Of a DNA stretch of 64,000 bases, positions 20,709 through 31,385 are shown in pieces. The DNA lies in the NCBI GenBank assembly GCA_014529385.2, contig CM043969.1, positions 69,392,676 through 69,456,675 of the forward strand, written 5' to 3'. Position 1 is the stretch's first letter, and each line of letters starts with the position of its first letter. Position numbers and translations under genes: made by a program. The DNA is from Adiantum capillus-veneris (lineage: Eukaryota; Streptophyta; Polypodiopsida; Polypodiales; Pteridaceae). Under the pieces are notes generated by a model. That model made no database searches. It was not told the DNA's origin and saw only the letters and a list, made by a program, of their open reading frames with translations.

Positions 20709-20733
20709 CCACCAAAGGCGGCCACCGTACTAG

Positions 20734-20867
20734 TTTTAACCTTAAATTAAAAGGGTAGCTTGTCTCATTTCTACGGGTTCTTGAACGAAGACATGCTCCA
20801 CAAAACCTCCATGAGCCTAGCCAACTTAATTTTACCTTAAATCAAAAGGGTAGCTTGCCTCGTTACT
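20734..20867. repeat. Tandem duplicate containing Helitron empty site
   Basis: TTTTAACCTTAAATTAAAAG...AGCTTGTCTC (from 20734) recurs from 20830 as TTTTACCTTAAATCAAAAGG...AGCTTGCCTC. Before the second copy lies ACAAAACCTCCATGAGCC (about 20800), which matches ACAAAACCTCCATCAGC (14482-14498) left of Helitron-like copy 2. It therefore represents the same locus type without the insertion. Confidence 0.75.
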
Positions 20868-21214
20868 AAATGGCACGGGATATCAAATGAAGACTCCGCC
20901 ATGGGATTGACGGTGGACGGCAGACGGCAGGAATCTTGAGGAGACCCGAAGGTGAAAAAAATCGACAACGAGTTCCACCCCCCGAATTCGAATCCAGATG
21001 GTGATGTGGCAACCCAAGGCCCTAATCGAGTGTGCGTGTACATTTGGTTGAAGAGTGTGTGTGTTTACTTTTATTTATGCTTGTCCGAGTTTACTTTCTG
21101 GATGTTCGAGTTTACTTTTTGAAAATCCAACGACGCCGCGCGTCTTTGCTTTTGTGTGTGCACTTCTCCTCCGTGGATCCCATGGTTGGGGGGTCATTTA
21201 AGACCCCGTGCTCT
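20868..21214. other. No gene recognised
   Basis: Unassigned sequence. GAATTCGAATCC at about 20985 resembles a Pol III B box but has no convincing A-box partner. GTTTACTTT words repeat near 21063, 21090 and 21111. Confidence 0.4.
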
Positions 21215-21362
21215 TTAGAACCTAGGAGGATAGCTTGGTTGGTTGAGTACTCCACCTCCGTGACCCGGGTCATGAGTTCAAGTGCGTTCAAGCGACCCCT
21301 GTGCACTCATACAGATGTTTTCTTCGACTCGCACTGGATTTGTGCGATTGTAACAAAAAAAA
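21215..21362 (+). mobile_element. tRNA-derived SINE-like sequence
   Basis: TAGCTTGGTTGG at 21231 fits a Pol III A box and GAGTTCAAGTG at 21273 fits a B box, about 42 bases apart as in tRNA genes. Between them is the SINE-like GTGACCCGGGTCATGAG. The 3' end TTGTGCGATTGTAAC is followed by an A run (21354-21361). The cloverleaf is not complete, so it is not a tRNA. There is one copy only in this window and no clear flanking duplication. Confidence 0.42.
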
Positions 21363-21599
21363 GGGGCATCTTAATGTCACCTTCCCATTCACATAAAAAG
21401 GTGGCCAAGCTTTGCTCATGGAGGAGCATTTCCTATCCTTCATAGATCATTGCTTTTGTGCCCCACATTGTAACGGGCTAAACATTGTCAGGAGGAAATT
21501 TTTCTTTGGTAAGACTTTCCGAATCCAAAATGGGCAAAGGTGTCCAATGATAAATTAGTTAATTTAATTCATTGTTTTTGCATTTATCAAGTCCTCTGT

Positions 21600-22439
21600 C
21601 TCAAAGGGGAAAGGGGGACACTTGTCTCAAGCCTACCCTTGTTGCTTGATATGCTTCTTGTAGGTGATTGGCTAGGCCTGGAAGGGTCCAATGAGTTCAA
21701 TCATGAGCTACAAGGGGGGCTTGACCAAAGCAAGAAGGGAGCTAGCTTGGGGGGTATACTCTCCCTGCACACGTGACACTCTCTCATTGTGTGAATTGCA
21801 AAGTGCAAGAGCTCCATCTCCTTTCCCAAGCTAGTAGAGAAGTTGAGAGCCTACACCAACACTCTTGGCTATGGAATGTAAATCCAACCAAGAGCCATGT
21901 TTCAATGTTTAAGCTTGCCATCTTCTCCATCTTCATTACTATGCTATTATGTATGCTAGCAAGAAGAGTGATGATAAGTAAGAAACTACTTTTATCTCCT
22001 ATGGAATGTTTCTTCTTCCTCTTCCCTACCCTCATTCCCCACTAGCTCTGTCCACCTTTGAAAGTGTTTGAGGCCTTGGGACTAAGGCTTTGGATAATTA
22101 ATGCTTTTTGCAAAGTTTATGTTATGCTGGTGATGCACGAAGCTTTCCATCTTCATTGCATCACCTAGGTCACAAGGAACACAAAGATTGTATTGTACCA
22201 AGTCTCTCTTGATGGGAGAATCTATAATACAAATGTCTATTGGAGGGGGGAGCGGCTCCAGATAAATCCGGTCCTCAACTGCTGTCATGTTCTCTAAACT
22301 CTCTCTCTTGCAAAAGTATTGTTCATGCCAAGTTAACTAAGTACTATGTTTATGTTGCTCACAAAATAATCTCACAAAAATGATTTCTCTAATTTCCTGA
22401 TTCTGCTACTCTCAAAGTTCATAGACCATTTCCATGACA
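21600..22439 (+). repeat. 5' LTR (partial) of G1 copy 3
   Basis: Homologous to the right part of the G1 LTR. Shared blocks are CCTACACCAACACTCTTGGC (about 21850), GAAGAGTGATGATAAG, GGTCACAAGGAACACAAAGA and the end CCATTTCCATGACA at 22439, which matches the 49561 end. The left part of the LTR is missing or too diverged to see. It is followed by a primer site and gag, so it is a 5' LTR. Confidence 0.75.
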
Positions 22440-22440
22440 T

Positions 22441-22452
22441 TGGTATCATAGC
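22441..22452 (+). other. G1 primer binding site
   Basis: TGGTATCATAGC starts two bases after the LTR end. It differs by one base from the initiator-Met consensus TGGTATCAGAGC. Confidence 0.75.
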
Positions 22453-22849
22453 ATTTGTTTTTTTTTTCCCTTGCTTAAGAAGAGACCTTCAGTAGCCTAT
22501 TAAGGTTGATTTTGTTAATTATATGAGGGTAAGTGGTACTGAGATCTATTATCAATTTTGTTGAGACCACTATGTGGGATATGGTGCACACCTCGGGAGC
22601 TTTGGACTTAATAATGGTGTCTTTTTTAACTTGCTTACGTCTTTACCATTATTGAACCATAAGAAGTTCGAAAGGAGCTAGGCCTCAACAATACTGCAAT
22701 GTTATACACACTCCACTACTCTCTATAATTAACCAATTTGAGCTGTGGATGTAGATACTTAAGTGCTGATTTTCAAAGGCCAAGAGGAGTAGCAACTAAG
22801 GTTTTGAATTACCAAAGAATACATTAAGCAAACACTCAAATTCTATTAA

Positions 22850-24190
22850 GATGGATGACTATAACCAAGAGAGTAGAATGAACATTGATAACTTTGATTT
22901 TGCACATGAAGGTGCTAATGATGATGCCCCCCATGTTTGTCAATTATCTTGTCACTAGGTTGCAACAAGCTATGGGCAACCCTACTTTGCAAGCTAAAGT
23001 TACTCAACAAGTTCGCGCTTATGGGATTTCCCTTCCTCTCCAAGAGGAAAGAGAGCTTAGGAGGCCTCTTGAAGAGACCCCCCCCCCGAAAGAAGACTCT
23101 TTTCCATACGAGAGGAGGAATCCAAAGAGCAAGAAAGTAATGAATCTTTAAGTTTCTCTGAAGATTTGGCTCCACGAAGACGGCGGTCTAGACTATCGCC
23201 AACTCCTCCCAAGAGAAAATGTATAGTCCTTCTCCTTGTCACTCCGAAAGGGAAGAGAGGAAACAAAGGAAGAAAAGGGGAAAAAAGAGTTCATCCTCTT
23301 CTCCTTCTTCTTCACCTTCCTCCTCTTCCGAAAAAAGCAATGGCTATTCTCCTAGAGAATATAAGCGAGGAGGACATCGCAAATCATACCCTGCATGGCG
23401 AAGGTCACAAAAGCTCAAGAAGTTCAAAGAGAGAGAGAAGAGTATCTCTTTTCTCACCTATGATGGCACCTTTGGTGCTACTGACAAAGTATTGGCCTTC
23501 ATCCAGAAATTTGATGCGGCCTTTGGAGACGAGGGCTTCACTGAGTCCTCCAAGCAACGCTATGTAGCTATGCACTTCCAAAAATCGGCTCGTCAATGGT
23601 GGGCTAGCCTTCGTGGCAATGGAAAAGCCCCAAAGAAATGAAAAACTCTATGAGTTTCCATCATGATGAAATTCCTTGCAAGTGATGCAAAGGACAAAGT
23701 GCTTACCGAATGGTGCAGTTTGAAGCTTCTCTCCCATGAGTCTATCCACAAGTATGTAGATAAGTTTTGGGATGTACATCTCAAGGCTGCTGTCTTTCAA
23801 AAGATAGACTTCACCGAGTAAAAGCAACAATTCTGTGCGGGATTACCTGAAGAGATGGACAAATATGTCAACTCTCAATGGCTTGGTTCTATCACTGAAG
23901 TAATCCATCAGACCATGGTTGCTTCGCGCATCAATTTCCAAAAAGGGGCTAGACGGAATGTCAAGCCCACGGAAAGTAAAGACAAAAATGATGCGAAGGA
24001 GTAAACCAATGCCCAAAAATCTTCCCAAGGCAATTCCAACAATTGGTCCAAGGAGAAGGGAGTTTACAAAGGTAAAAACAAACTCTCTCCTCAAGAGCTT
24101 GAAGCTTTTCACAAGGACCATAAATGTTTTATGTGTGGGGAGCAAGGACATGGCTTGCCCCAAGAGAAATACCCGCAATGAAACTCCTAG
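22850..24190 (+). pseudogene. Ty3/gypsy Gag (G1 copy 3)
   Basis: Capsid/nucleocapsid region in broken frames. The low-complexity Ser- and Lys-rich N-terminal part (about 23100-23400) is followed by DGTFGATDKVLAFIQKFDAA (about 23460) and KSARQWWASLRG (about 23580), the retrotransposon-gag core. Further on are EWCSLKLLSHESIHKYVDKF and LPEEMDKYVNSQW. The zinc knuckle at about 24138-24179 reads KCFMCGEQGHGLP, with the last cysteine lost. Stops occur at 23639, 23822 and about 24001. It supplies the 5' half of the family whose 3' half is at 1-4615. Confidence 0.8.
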
Positions 24191-24329
24191 AGTTTCCACC
24201 ATCGAAGCTCCAAAATAGGATGCTCATTGCAAAGGATCACCTCTCTCCTATGCTTAGGGAAAGGTAAGGGAGCATAATGCAACCCTTAAAAGATCCTAAT
24301 GTTTCATCAAATGTAAATGGTAGGAATCA

Positions 24330-24482
24330 AGAAGAGTTAGATTTGTCTAATTTTCTAAAAGGATTCCAAGACGTGTTCATCGATGATTTCCCTATGGACT
24401 TACCTCCAAAACGAGGGGATGATGACGTTTCTCAAGCTCAACAATAGGAGATCATGAGGCAAATACAAGATGGTGAGGCCTA
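24330..24482 (+). pseudogene. Truncated start of G1 reverse transcriptase
   Basis: NFLKGFQDVFIDDFP, LPPKRGDDD and SQAQQ-stop-EIMRQ match the segment at 280-470 of copy 1. The protease between gag and this point is missing, and homology stops at about 24482. Copy 3 is therefore deleted internally and truncated. Confidence 0.7.
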
Positions 24483-26165
24483 GCCCTTAAATGTGGGAAA
24501 AAAAGCATCGTTTACAAATCCTAAGTATGTTGAGATTTTATTGTACTAAAATAGGATGTAGCTCTCATCATAAAATTTGGTTTATCAACCTAGCTTGTCG
24601 TGTCGGACCTTCACAACCATGATCGTGAAGGATAGATGCCTCCCTAACTTCTATTGCTCGTATCTTTGCTTTCTAAATTGACGTAAGGTGTCGTCAGTGA
24701 AACTTAAGAGTAAAGTAAGGCTACCTATCAAGTCACCCCAATCTCTGGGTTGGGGACCCTATAGAATACAACACTCTGAGAAGGTGGGTGTTCTCTGAAA
24801 GACTTTTTGCAAATTGTGAAGTAGCACACTTTGCATACATGCTTTGAAAAGGATTGCCAAGCACAACGTGGTACTTGAACAACCCCTACACCAAAATCTC
24901 ATTAATGGATTGAAAACACTCAAGAAAGTGTTTGCCTTGCTAGTTAGTCCAAGCATATCTCACAACTCAAGCTTTTGAGGAGAACATGTCATGTGATATT
25001 CTATGCAATTATAGTATTACTTGGCACAACATGCTACTCCAACAACCCTTACATCAAAACAGTCAAGCTCTATTTGGCCTTGCAAGTTTTGGGTATATTT
25101 TGATGTTGTAGCATTACAGGAGATGACATCATGAGAAGGGAGATTTTATAAGTCACTCAACACCTAGCAAAGAATGCCGTGCTTGTATATACATCCATAA
25201 TAATTTGGTTGAACATCCTAATATACATGTCTTCTACACACCCAACACAAATTCCATTTTTTTTATAAAAGAGATTACATCACAAGAAGGGTGCTTCTAT
25301 AAGACAGTTAGTGCCTAGAAAAGAGCACCATATATATACACAAGAGTTTGATTGATAAGCTTAATATACATGTCCACCATCAATTAAAACTTCCATTTGT
25401 TTTCAAGAGCATGTGGCTAGCAATCTTAGTTTTCAAACACACATCACACTTAGAGTACATGCCAACCAACATATTGCTAAGCGCAATGCTTTTTTTAGTA
25501 GACCTTGACAAAGTTAGTTGTCATCGGGCCTCCACATTTGCTGAGAGCTTGCCAAGACTAGCGTATTGGCCATATTATGTAGTCAATGCAATTCAAGATA
25601 TGCACCAAGATAAGAAGATTGTCAAAACTAGTGCTTCCAAAAGCATACCACATTTGCCATACATGCCGACCAAAATGTTTATGAGAACCATTTATTCTTT
25701 CGATAGCCCCCTAACTAGTAGTCTCATTTTGAATTGGTTGGGGCATGTGAATTTAATCTTGCACAATGGTACATATCTTCAAAATGCAAGCGTAGATGAC
25801 CACATAATAGCCCTTGATTGAAAACCTCATTCAAAATTTGTTTGGCCTTGTCAAAAGTCCTTATATTCAAAATGCAAGCTAGGTGACCACACCTTGAAAG
25901 TAGCCCTTGCTTTGCATACAATGAAAACAGCCCTGAGATTTTAGACCTATCATTTTGAGCAAGTCAATGGATTCCACAAGAATCATATCTTGAATAGGAA
26001 GCTCGTTAAGAATGAGTTGCGCTTTCAAAAGTACACCACATTAGAAATACTAGTCCATCAAAGCATTGCAAGAAAAGACATTGTTTTATCAATGGCTCTT
26101 AACTCACCACCTCATTGTGCATTTTTTAACCATGTTATGATAGGTCCCACAAGTGCATGCACAGA
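24483..26165. repeat. Diverged local duplications, no gene
   Basis: Three loose duplications are visible. GCACAACGTGGTACTTGAAC (24858) pairs with GCACAACATGCTACTCCAAC (25023). 25119-25263 pairs with 25267-25400 (unit about 148 bp; shared TAATATACATGTC and TTCCATTT). TTCAAAATGCAAGC with TGACCACA and AGCCCTTG occurs at about 25778 and 25867. No coding homology was seen. Confidence 0.6.
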
Positions 26166-26167
26166 GA

Positions 26168-26175
26168 CTGTGTGC

Positions 26176-26224
<49 letters not shown>
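26168..26224. repeat. (GA)n microsatellite
   Basis: GA run of about 55 bases. Confidence 0.96.
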
Positions 26225-26227
<3 letters not shown>

Positions 26228-26335
26228 GGAGAAGATTGAAACACATTGTTTGGTGGAACACTTGATATCACTCACAACAACTTATACTTGGCTCCTTATT
26301 TTTGTTTGGATAAAAAATAGAGTAGTGAATGGTTT

Positions 26336-26675
26336 ATGACTCATAGTGTTGGGCGGTCAGACAACATGGTAGTAGGCACTTGGCCTTTAGACCCAACAAC
26401 TCGAGCGGTTACAACCACGTACAACAATGGTAGAGGAACACGTGGACAAGGGCCGAAATCGCACACAACAACTGAGTATTTTGCACATCACAAGAACAAG
26501 GTAGTGGCAACACCTTGAGTCCACAAGAACAAGGTGCAAACGGAGGAAAGGGGTGAGGTGGACTCAAGTCAAGCAGTGCCAACAGTGAGAGGGGGGGCTG
26601 CAAATAGCGGTGGATGATGAATGCGCACCACTTAGGCAAGAGGAGCCAAGTAAAAAAACATGGGAGCGAGGGAAA

Positions 26676-26707
<32 letters not shown>

Positions 26708-27042
26708 TGTGTGTGTGAGAGAGAGAGAGAGAGTCAATTAATGTTTAGTAATGTATTTCCAATTTTTGAAAGAGATATTCAAACGTTAGAACAAAAGGGA
26801 GAGATAGAAAAGTGAAAAAAGAAAATGGAAGAGAGGAAAAGGTCGAAAACGTGTGTACGAGAGAGGTAAAGGATTTCTTTTTCAATGAAATAAGAATTTT
26901 TTAGGGAAGAAGCTAAAATTCAAGGATATAATGGGTAGCAAGAGAAAATTACAAATGAAGTCAAGAAGGAAATACTCCATAAGAGAGAATGAGAATGTAT
27001 GTGTCTGTGTGTGTGTGGGGTGTGTGACATATGTGTGTTGCA

Positions 27043-27081
<39 letters not shown>

Positions 27082-27266
27082 GGATGCGTACCTAGGGAGC
27101 AAATGAGGAAAGAGATAAGAAAGGTGGAGAGAATATGGGAGAGATTGTAGGATTACATATGGTGAGTTAATGAGGGGTCAGATATGTTGAGACCTTGGGC
27201 TATGGAGGGTATCGCTTGAGAGGGGTCATGGTGGCTATGAATCAACGTGCAGAGATGACGAGCAAG

Positions 27267-27305
<39 letters not shown>

Positions 27306-27675
27306 TCGACACAGCAAGAAACGTTATGATTGAATTTTTTTTGTGTGTGTAAACCCCTTACAATATAGATAGCAAAAACTTGCCATGCATGACTTGACTT
27401 ACCACTGAACCTACACTGCATGCTATAAGGGACTATGCCCACCATGGGTATGGAATACCGAACCGGGCTTGCAAACCCAACAAGATAATGTGCATGTGTG
27501 TGTGTGTGCATGTCCGCACGTGCAAGGGTGGGTCATATGATAATGCATGCAAGGGCTTGTTCCCTTGGTAGTGCACAAAAACAAACAAACAATTACAACA
27601 TGTAGATATAGAAACATGAAATGGAAAAGGGAGAGCGGATGCAGCAAAGCAATGATAAGGCAAGCGGGTTGGTGC

Positions 27676-27733
<58 letters not shown>

Positions 27734-27950
27734 CTATATGTCAAAACTAGAGTCATATTCTTAAAATCTTCAAACAAAACACAAGCTTTGACGAACACAT
27801 TAGTAGTAGAAACTAAAATGCCAAAATTACTTCCATAAACTAGTACAACTAGAGCAGGATGGGAGAGGTAGGAGGACAAAGGGAGAATGGTGGGAGAAAG
27901 AAGTAGAGGGAAAGAGGGAGAGGGAGAGTGTCAAGGAATAGAGGCTATTC
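26336..27950. other. Purine-biased low-complexity region, no gene
   Basis: GA/GT-rich DNA with a compound (GT)n(GA)n(GT)n(GA)n at 26678-26734, (GA)n at 27043-27079 and 27270-27302, and (CT)n(CA)n at 27676-27728. Long apparent frames across it are repeats read as protein (for example VCVCVC-RERERE near 27690-27730). No domain was recognised. Confidence 0.6.
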
Positions 27951-29125
27951 CCCCCCCCCCCCCTAAAAAAGCCACTAGCAAGGTCACCACTCTAGAAAAA
28001 AGGAACGGTGGGAGAGAAAAGTAGACGGAGAGAGGAGATACAGAGAAAGGGAGAGGGTCAATGCAGGAGAGCTCTCATCCATACCCTCTCATCCCCCCCC
28101 CCCCCTAATCCGTATCCCTTCTCCCCCCCTCACTTCCCTCTCCCTCTCCATTTATGCTCCCACTCCCTCCCTCTCTCTTTCCCTTCTTCCTCTTTCTCCT
28201 TCTCTCTTCCTCTACGTAAAGTAAAATATGCTAAAATATGTTTCTTTTGGAAATAATATGTTTGAAGGTAGTAGCAGGAGAAAAAGCATTGTGTTTTGCG
28301 TGAATGACGCGCTGTTAATGTTGACATAGAGAGAGAGAGAGAGGTAAGTGAGAAAGATATCTAGAGGCAAGGGGAGTGAGAGAGGAGGAAAGGTATGTAG
28401 CGGGTGGAGGGATATGAGATCTAGGGGGATGTGATGAGGGAGTGAGTGAGATTAAGGGGAAGGTGCAATAATATAAAAACATGTATATATAGGTGAAAGG
28501 GGGGGAAGAAGTGAATGAAAAAGATATGTGGACATGGGGGGAGTGATAGAGCAAGAGAGACAAGTAGCGGATAGAGGGTAGGGAGGAGATGAGGGTGATG
28601 GAGGAGGAGAGGGTGGAGGAGAAGAGTGGGTGGATTTGGTGGTCAATGAGGGTGGCACCAATGGTTCATGGATGGAAAAAAAACTTACTCCAAAGCTTGG
28701 TTCATCAAGCTCGCTCCATATCTTTGACACCCCCCCCCCCCTCCCTTAAAAAAAAAAAAACACTAGCAAGAAGGGCGTAAGAGAGGGGTTATCCCCCCAC
28801 CCCCACCATAAAAAAAACACTAGCAAGATCGCCCCTAGGGAAAAAAAAGAACGGTGGAAGAGAGAAGTACAAGGAGAGATGGAGGTAGAGGGAGGGGAAG
28901 AGGGCCAAGGGAGGAGTGCCCTTCTCCCTCCATCCCACTCCCTTTCTATCTCTATACCTTCTCCCTCTCTCTCATCTCCCTATCTTTTCTTACTCCCTCT
29001 ACCTAAGTAAAAGACGCTAAAGTATGTTTTTTTTGGAAATGATATTCCTGAACACATTACCACGCAAAAACTATTTGTGTTTGATGTGAATGACGTGCTT
29101 TTAAAATGTTGGCATAGTGAATGTG
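27951..29125. repeat. Two diverged copies of a ~780-bp unit
   Basis: A poly-C run, then CACTAGCAAG, GAACGGTGG(G/A)AGAGA, a purine-rich stretch, CTAAA(A/G)TATGTTT and GTGAATGACG(C/T)GCT occurs at about 27951-28330. The same order returns at about 28731-29120. The spacer 28340-28720 resembles 34390-34800. No coding capacity was recognised. Confidence 0.6.
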
Positions 29126-29155
29126 GGATGGATACACACCCACACATAGACACAG

Positions 29156-29158
<3 letters not shown>

Positions 29159-29201
<43 letters not shown>
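29159..29201. repeat. (TA)n microsatellite
   Basis: About 40 bases of TA, preceded by an ACAC-rich stretch. Confidence 0.95.
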
Positions 29202-29202
<1 letters not shown>

Positions 29203-29577
29203 TAAGAGAGAGAGAAACATGAGGAGAGAGGGGCGGGGAGGGAGGGGGTGGTGAAAGAGTAAGAGAGTGGTTTGCATTGTTTGGACAATATGTCCACCCA
29301 AGGCATGATCAACAAATTTTAGAGGATGGGACATGAGGGAATTTGAGAGAGAGAGAAAGAGAGAGAGAGTACATGATTGTGCTCACTTTTCTATATTACC
29401 ACATTTAATAAAATAGACCAAACACGATATTTTCAAGTCAAGAAGTATGTGTATTAGACCAATGCCAAAACAAGACAAGTACAACATGGATTGTTTTTAT
29501 AGAGCCAAAGTGGAGGTGAGATCCTTGTGGTTGAGAGCATTAAAAAAGGATATCTTTTATTACGTGCCACCGTCACC

Positions 29578-30077
29578 AAGAAAAGAACATGAAAATATTA
29601 GTAGTCCTAGTGGAGGACAGGTATCGACAAAGAAGGCCACTTGTTATTAATGTCATTTTAATGAAAAAAAAAAAGGGGGACATGTCACTTGAGTAGAAGG
29701 ATCCATTCTTGGGAAGTGGATAGGAGTGGTGAAAAAGCTTCTTTGTTGGGTACCTCTCTTTTCTTGTTGTAACCTATCACTCAAAACTTGTCCCTTTTAT
29801 AGGCTTATGCTTCCCTTTCCCAGGCTCTCAATATTTTAAACTATTTGGGAGAGTGGAGAGTGGTTTGAGTGGGGGGCCAACAAGGCCTAGTGGAGTGAGT
29901 TAGAGTAACCACTTTTCCCTCAAATAGAATAAGTTAAGGGAGGGTCTTGCATTGTGTATGTGCCCTTACTTTGGGTTACCATGTTCTCTCTATAATCATT
30001 TAGATGCATAGGGAATATGGGGGGAGTTTTATGTTAGCATAAGAAAAGGGGTTTTGTATGCGATGCGTGTGTGACAG
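29578..30077 (+). repeat. Long direct repeat, left copy
   Basis: About 500 bp matching 33780-34300 in the same orientation at roughly 85-90% by eye. Shared blocks include CCACTTGTTATT, GTCATTTTAATGAAAAAAAA, GTCCCTTTTATAGGCTTATG, TTGCATTGTGT and GTTAGCATAAGAAAAGGGG. The repeats bracket 3.7 kb containing a Penelope-like RT on the minus strand. They could be LTRs, pseudo-LTRs or a plain duplication; the ends are not clean TG...CA. Confidence 0.75.
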
Positions 30078-30122
30078 AGAGGCCCTCCTTCGCCCACACT
30101 AGGATAGTAATCCCACTTTTGG

Positions 30123-30164
30123 GGGCACTAGGACCCTAGGACCCCTTTGGGGGTCCTAGTGCCC
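30123..30164. repeat. Perfect 14-bp inverted repeat / hairpin
   Basis: GGGCACTAGGACCC (30123-30136) is exactly complementary to GGGTCCTAGTGCCC (30151-30164). The 14-base spacer contains TAGGACCCC (30137-30145), which can pair instead with GGGGTCCTA (30150-30158). Two mutually exclusive stems are therefore possible. It lies between the left direct repeat and the RT remnant. Confidence 0.85.
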
Positions 30165-30413
30165 TCCAATTTTTACCATCTCTAAGAGACAAGTGTGGGG
30201 AGAAGCTATACATTGTTGGATATACCTTCTAACTATTCTCCATAGTTTTTCTCTTTCAAATCCATTATTACAAAAGGCATTGATCAAGTTTTTGATGTCA
30301 TATGCGGCTCTTGAAGGGTTAATATTGCAGAGTGCAGGGTAGGCTAGTTTCGTTGTGGGCAAATGATTTGTGCATTTGCCCATTCAGAGTTTTGAAATTT
30401 ATATTGAGAAATT

Positions 30414-30517
30414 TCGTGGGTTCACCATCATCAACTTCTATAGTGAAGCATGTAGGGTATATTTCATGGGTTCACCATCATCAACTTCTATAGTGAGGCA
30501 CGCAGGGTACATTGGAC
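30414..30517. repeat. 52-bp tandem duplication in RT remnant
   Basis: GGGTTCACCATCATCAACTT and TCTATAGTGA(A/G)GCA occur twice, 52 bp apart, at the 3' end (minus strand) of the reverse transcriptase remnant. Confidence 0.85.
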
Positions 30518-31330
30518 ATTGCTCCATAAAGTATTTGGGATGTGATCAATTGATGAGTAGAATATCATCAAAGTATCAGAAGGGTACTCCAAGTTTTGCT
30601 AGTGTGATTTGAGGTTGTGGATTATTTAGAGTTTGATTCAAAAAATCAAATTCTAACGAGTGTAGATAAAGGTTACACCACAAGGGTGAGCAAAACAATC
30701 CCATTGGTATGCCATTCACCTATCTATAGACATGGCCCTTGCATTGAATATACATGTTATTGATGAGCCATGTATTGGGGGTAAGTGTATTCTCGATGTC
30801 AAAAGAGAGTCCGGATTTGTATGAAGTAATGTCTCCCAAATGTGGTATATTTTCATAACTTCTCTTAATATCCCCTATGTATATTGATTGCGTGTATTGT
30901 GGTAGATTGAGGATGTAATCATAGAGAGATTCCACAATCCACCAAGATTGTTGGTGGATATTATGGCATAGGAGTGACTTTCTGTTTAGTTTTCTTGCCC
31001 TACCTTTGAGGATTGGTATGCAAGTTTTGAGTATGCAAGCCATAAGGAGGAGATCTCCGAGTAACAACACGAGGATCCGCACGTGATCCATTTAAATGCA
31101 GCCTTGTGGAGCTTAAAGATTGTTGTGATGTAAGGGAAAGCATGGTTGAGTGGTGTAATGAGATTTGTGAGAAACTCGACAAGATAATTGCTTGTGTCAT
31201 TCCTGGTTCTTTCTATTTTGGTGAAGTCCCTTCCATTGAGTCTCTTGTGAGTTTCTAAAGAGATGTGTTTCTTGCACACAAGGACTATATTGTTGGGTGC
31301 TTTGTCCAAACAAGTTACAAAAAGTCTTCT
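30480..31330 (-). pseudogene. Penelope-like reverse transcriptase remnant
   Basis: Minus-strand RT of neither LTR nor LINE type. In order: DKAPNNIVLVCKKH (about 31309-31265), YITTIFKLHKAAFKWITCGS (about 31130-31070), QQSWWIVESLYDYILNLP (about 30950-30897), motif A YIGDIKRSYENIPHLGD (30881-30831), GIPMGLFCSPLWCNLYL (about 30714-30664) and the catalytic YFDDI (30575-30561). The KLHK motif and the GIPMG-x2-CSP-x-WCN block are what I know from Penelope-like and related RTs of algae and non-seed plants. A frameshift near 31075 and stops before and after YFDDI show decay. No GIY-YIG endonuclease was identified. Direct repeats flank the region. The alternative is another uncommon eukaryotic RT class. 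Confidence 0.62.
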
Positions 31331-31385
31331 TTTTATTTCCTTAATTTAGTGTTCATAGATGGGTGAGGCTGATGTTGTTTTTTGA

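Larger units (their letters stand above)
14512..20733 (+). mobile_element. Helitron-like element, copy 2 (interrupted)
   Basis: It begins TCTATACTAACATA after A14511 and fits the plant Helitron 5' consensus (TCTMTAYTAMY). It ends GTACTAG at 20733, followed by T. A GGCCACC-AAA-GG-C-GGCC hairpin (20708-20724) precedes the end. The first ~100 bp match copy 1 (10015-10171). The interior holds an AT microsatellite, a TIR element and the copia element; without the copia the length is about 670 bp. The left and right flanks together match a local sequence at 20799-20867 with the element absent, joining A20829 to T20830. This empty-site paralogue supports the boundaries. Confidence 0.72.

Noticed and set aside
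21231-21300. tRNA gene
   Set aside because: A and B box-like words are present but no acceptor stem or complete cloverleaf; better explained as a SINE.
27433-27879. 148-residue minus-strand frame
   Set aside because: Composed of VCVCVC/RERERE and THTHTH microsatellite text joined by unremarkable sequence; no domain.
30480-31330. Telomerase reverse transcriptase gene
   Set aside because: The RT lacks the long telomerase N-terminal and T-motif context in view and is broken by stops; a Penelope-like element explains the motifs better.
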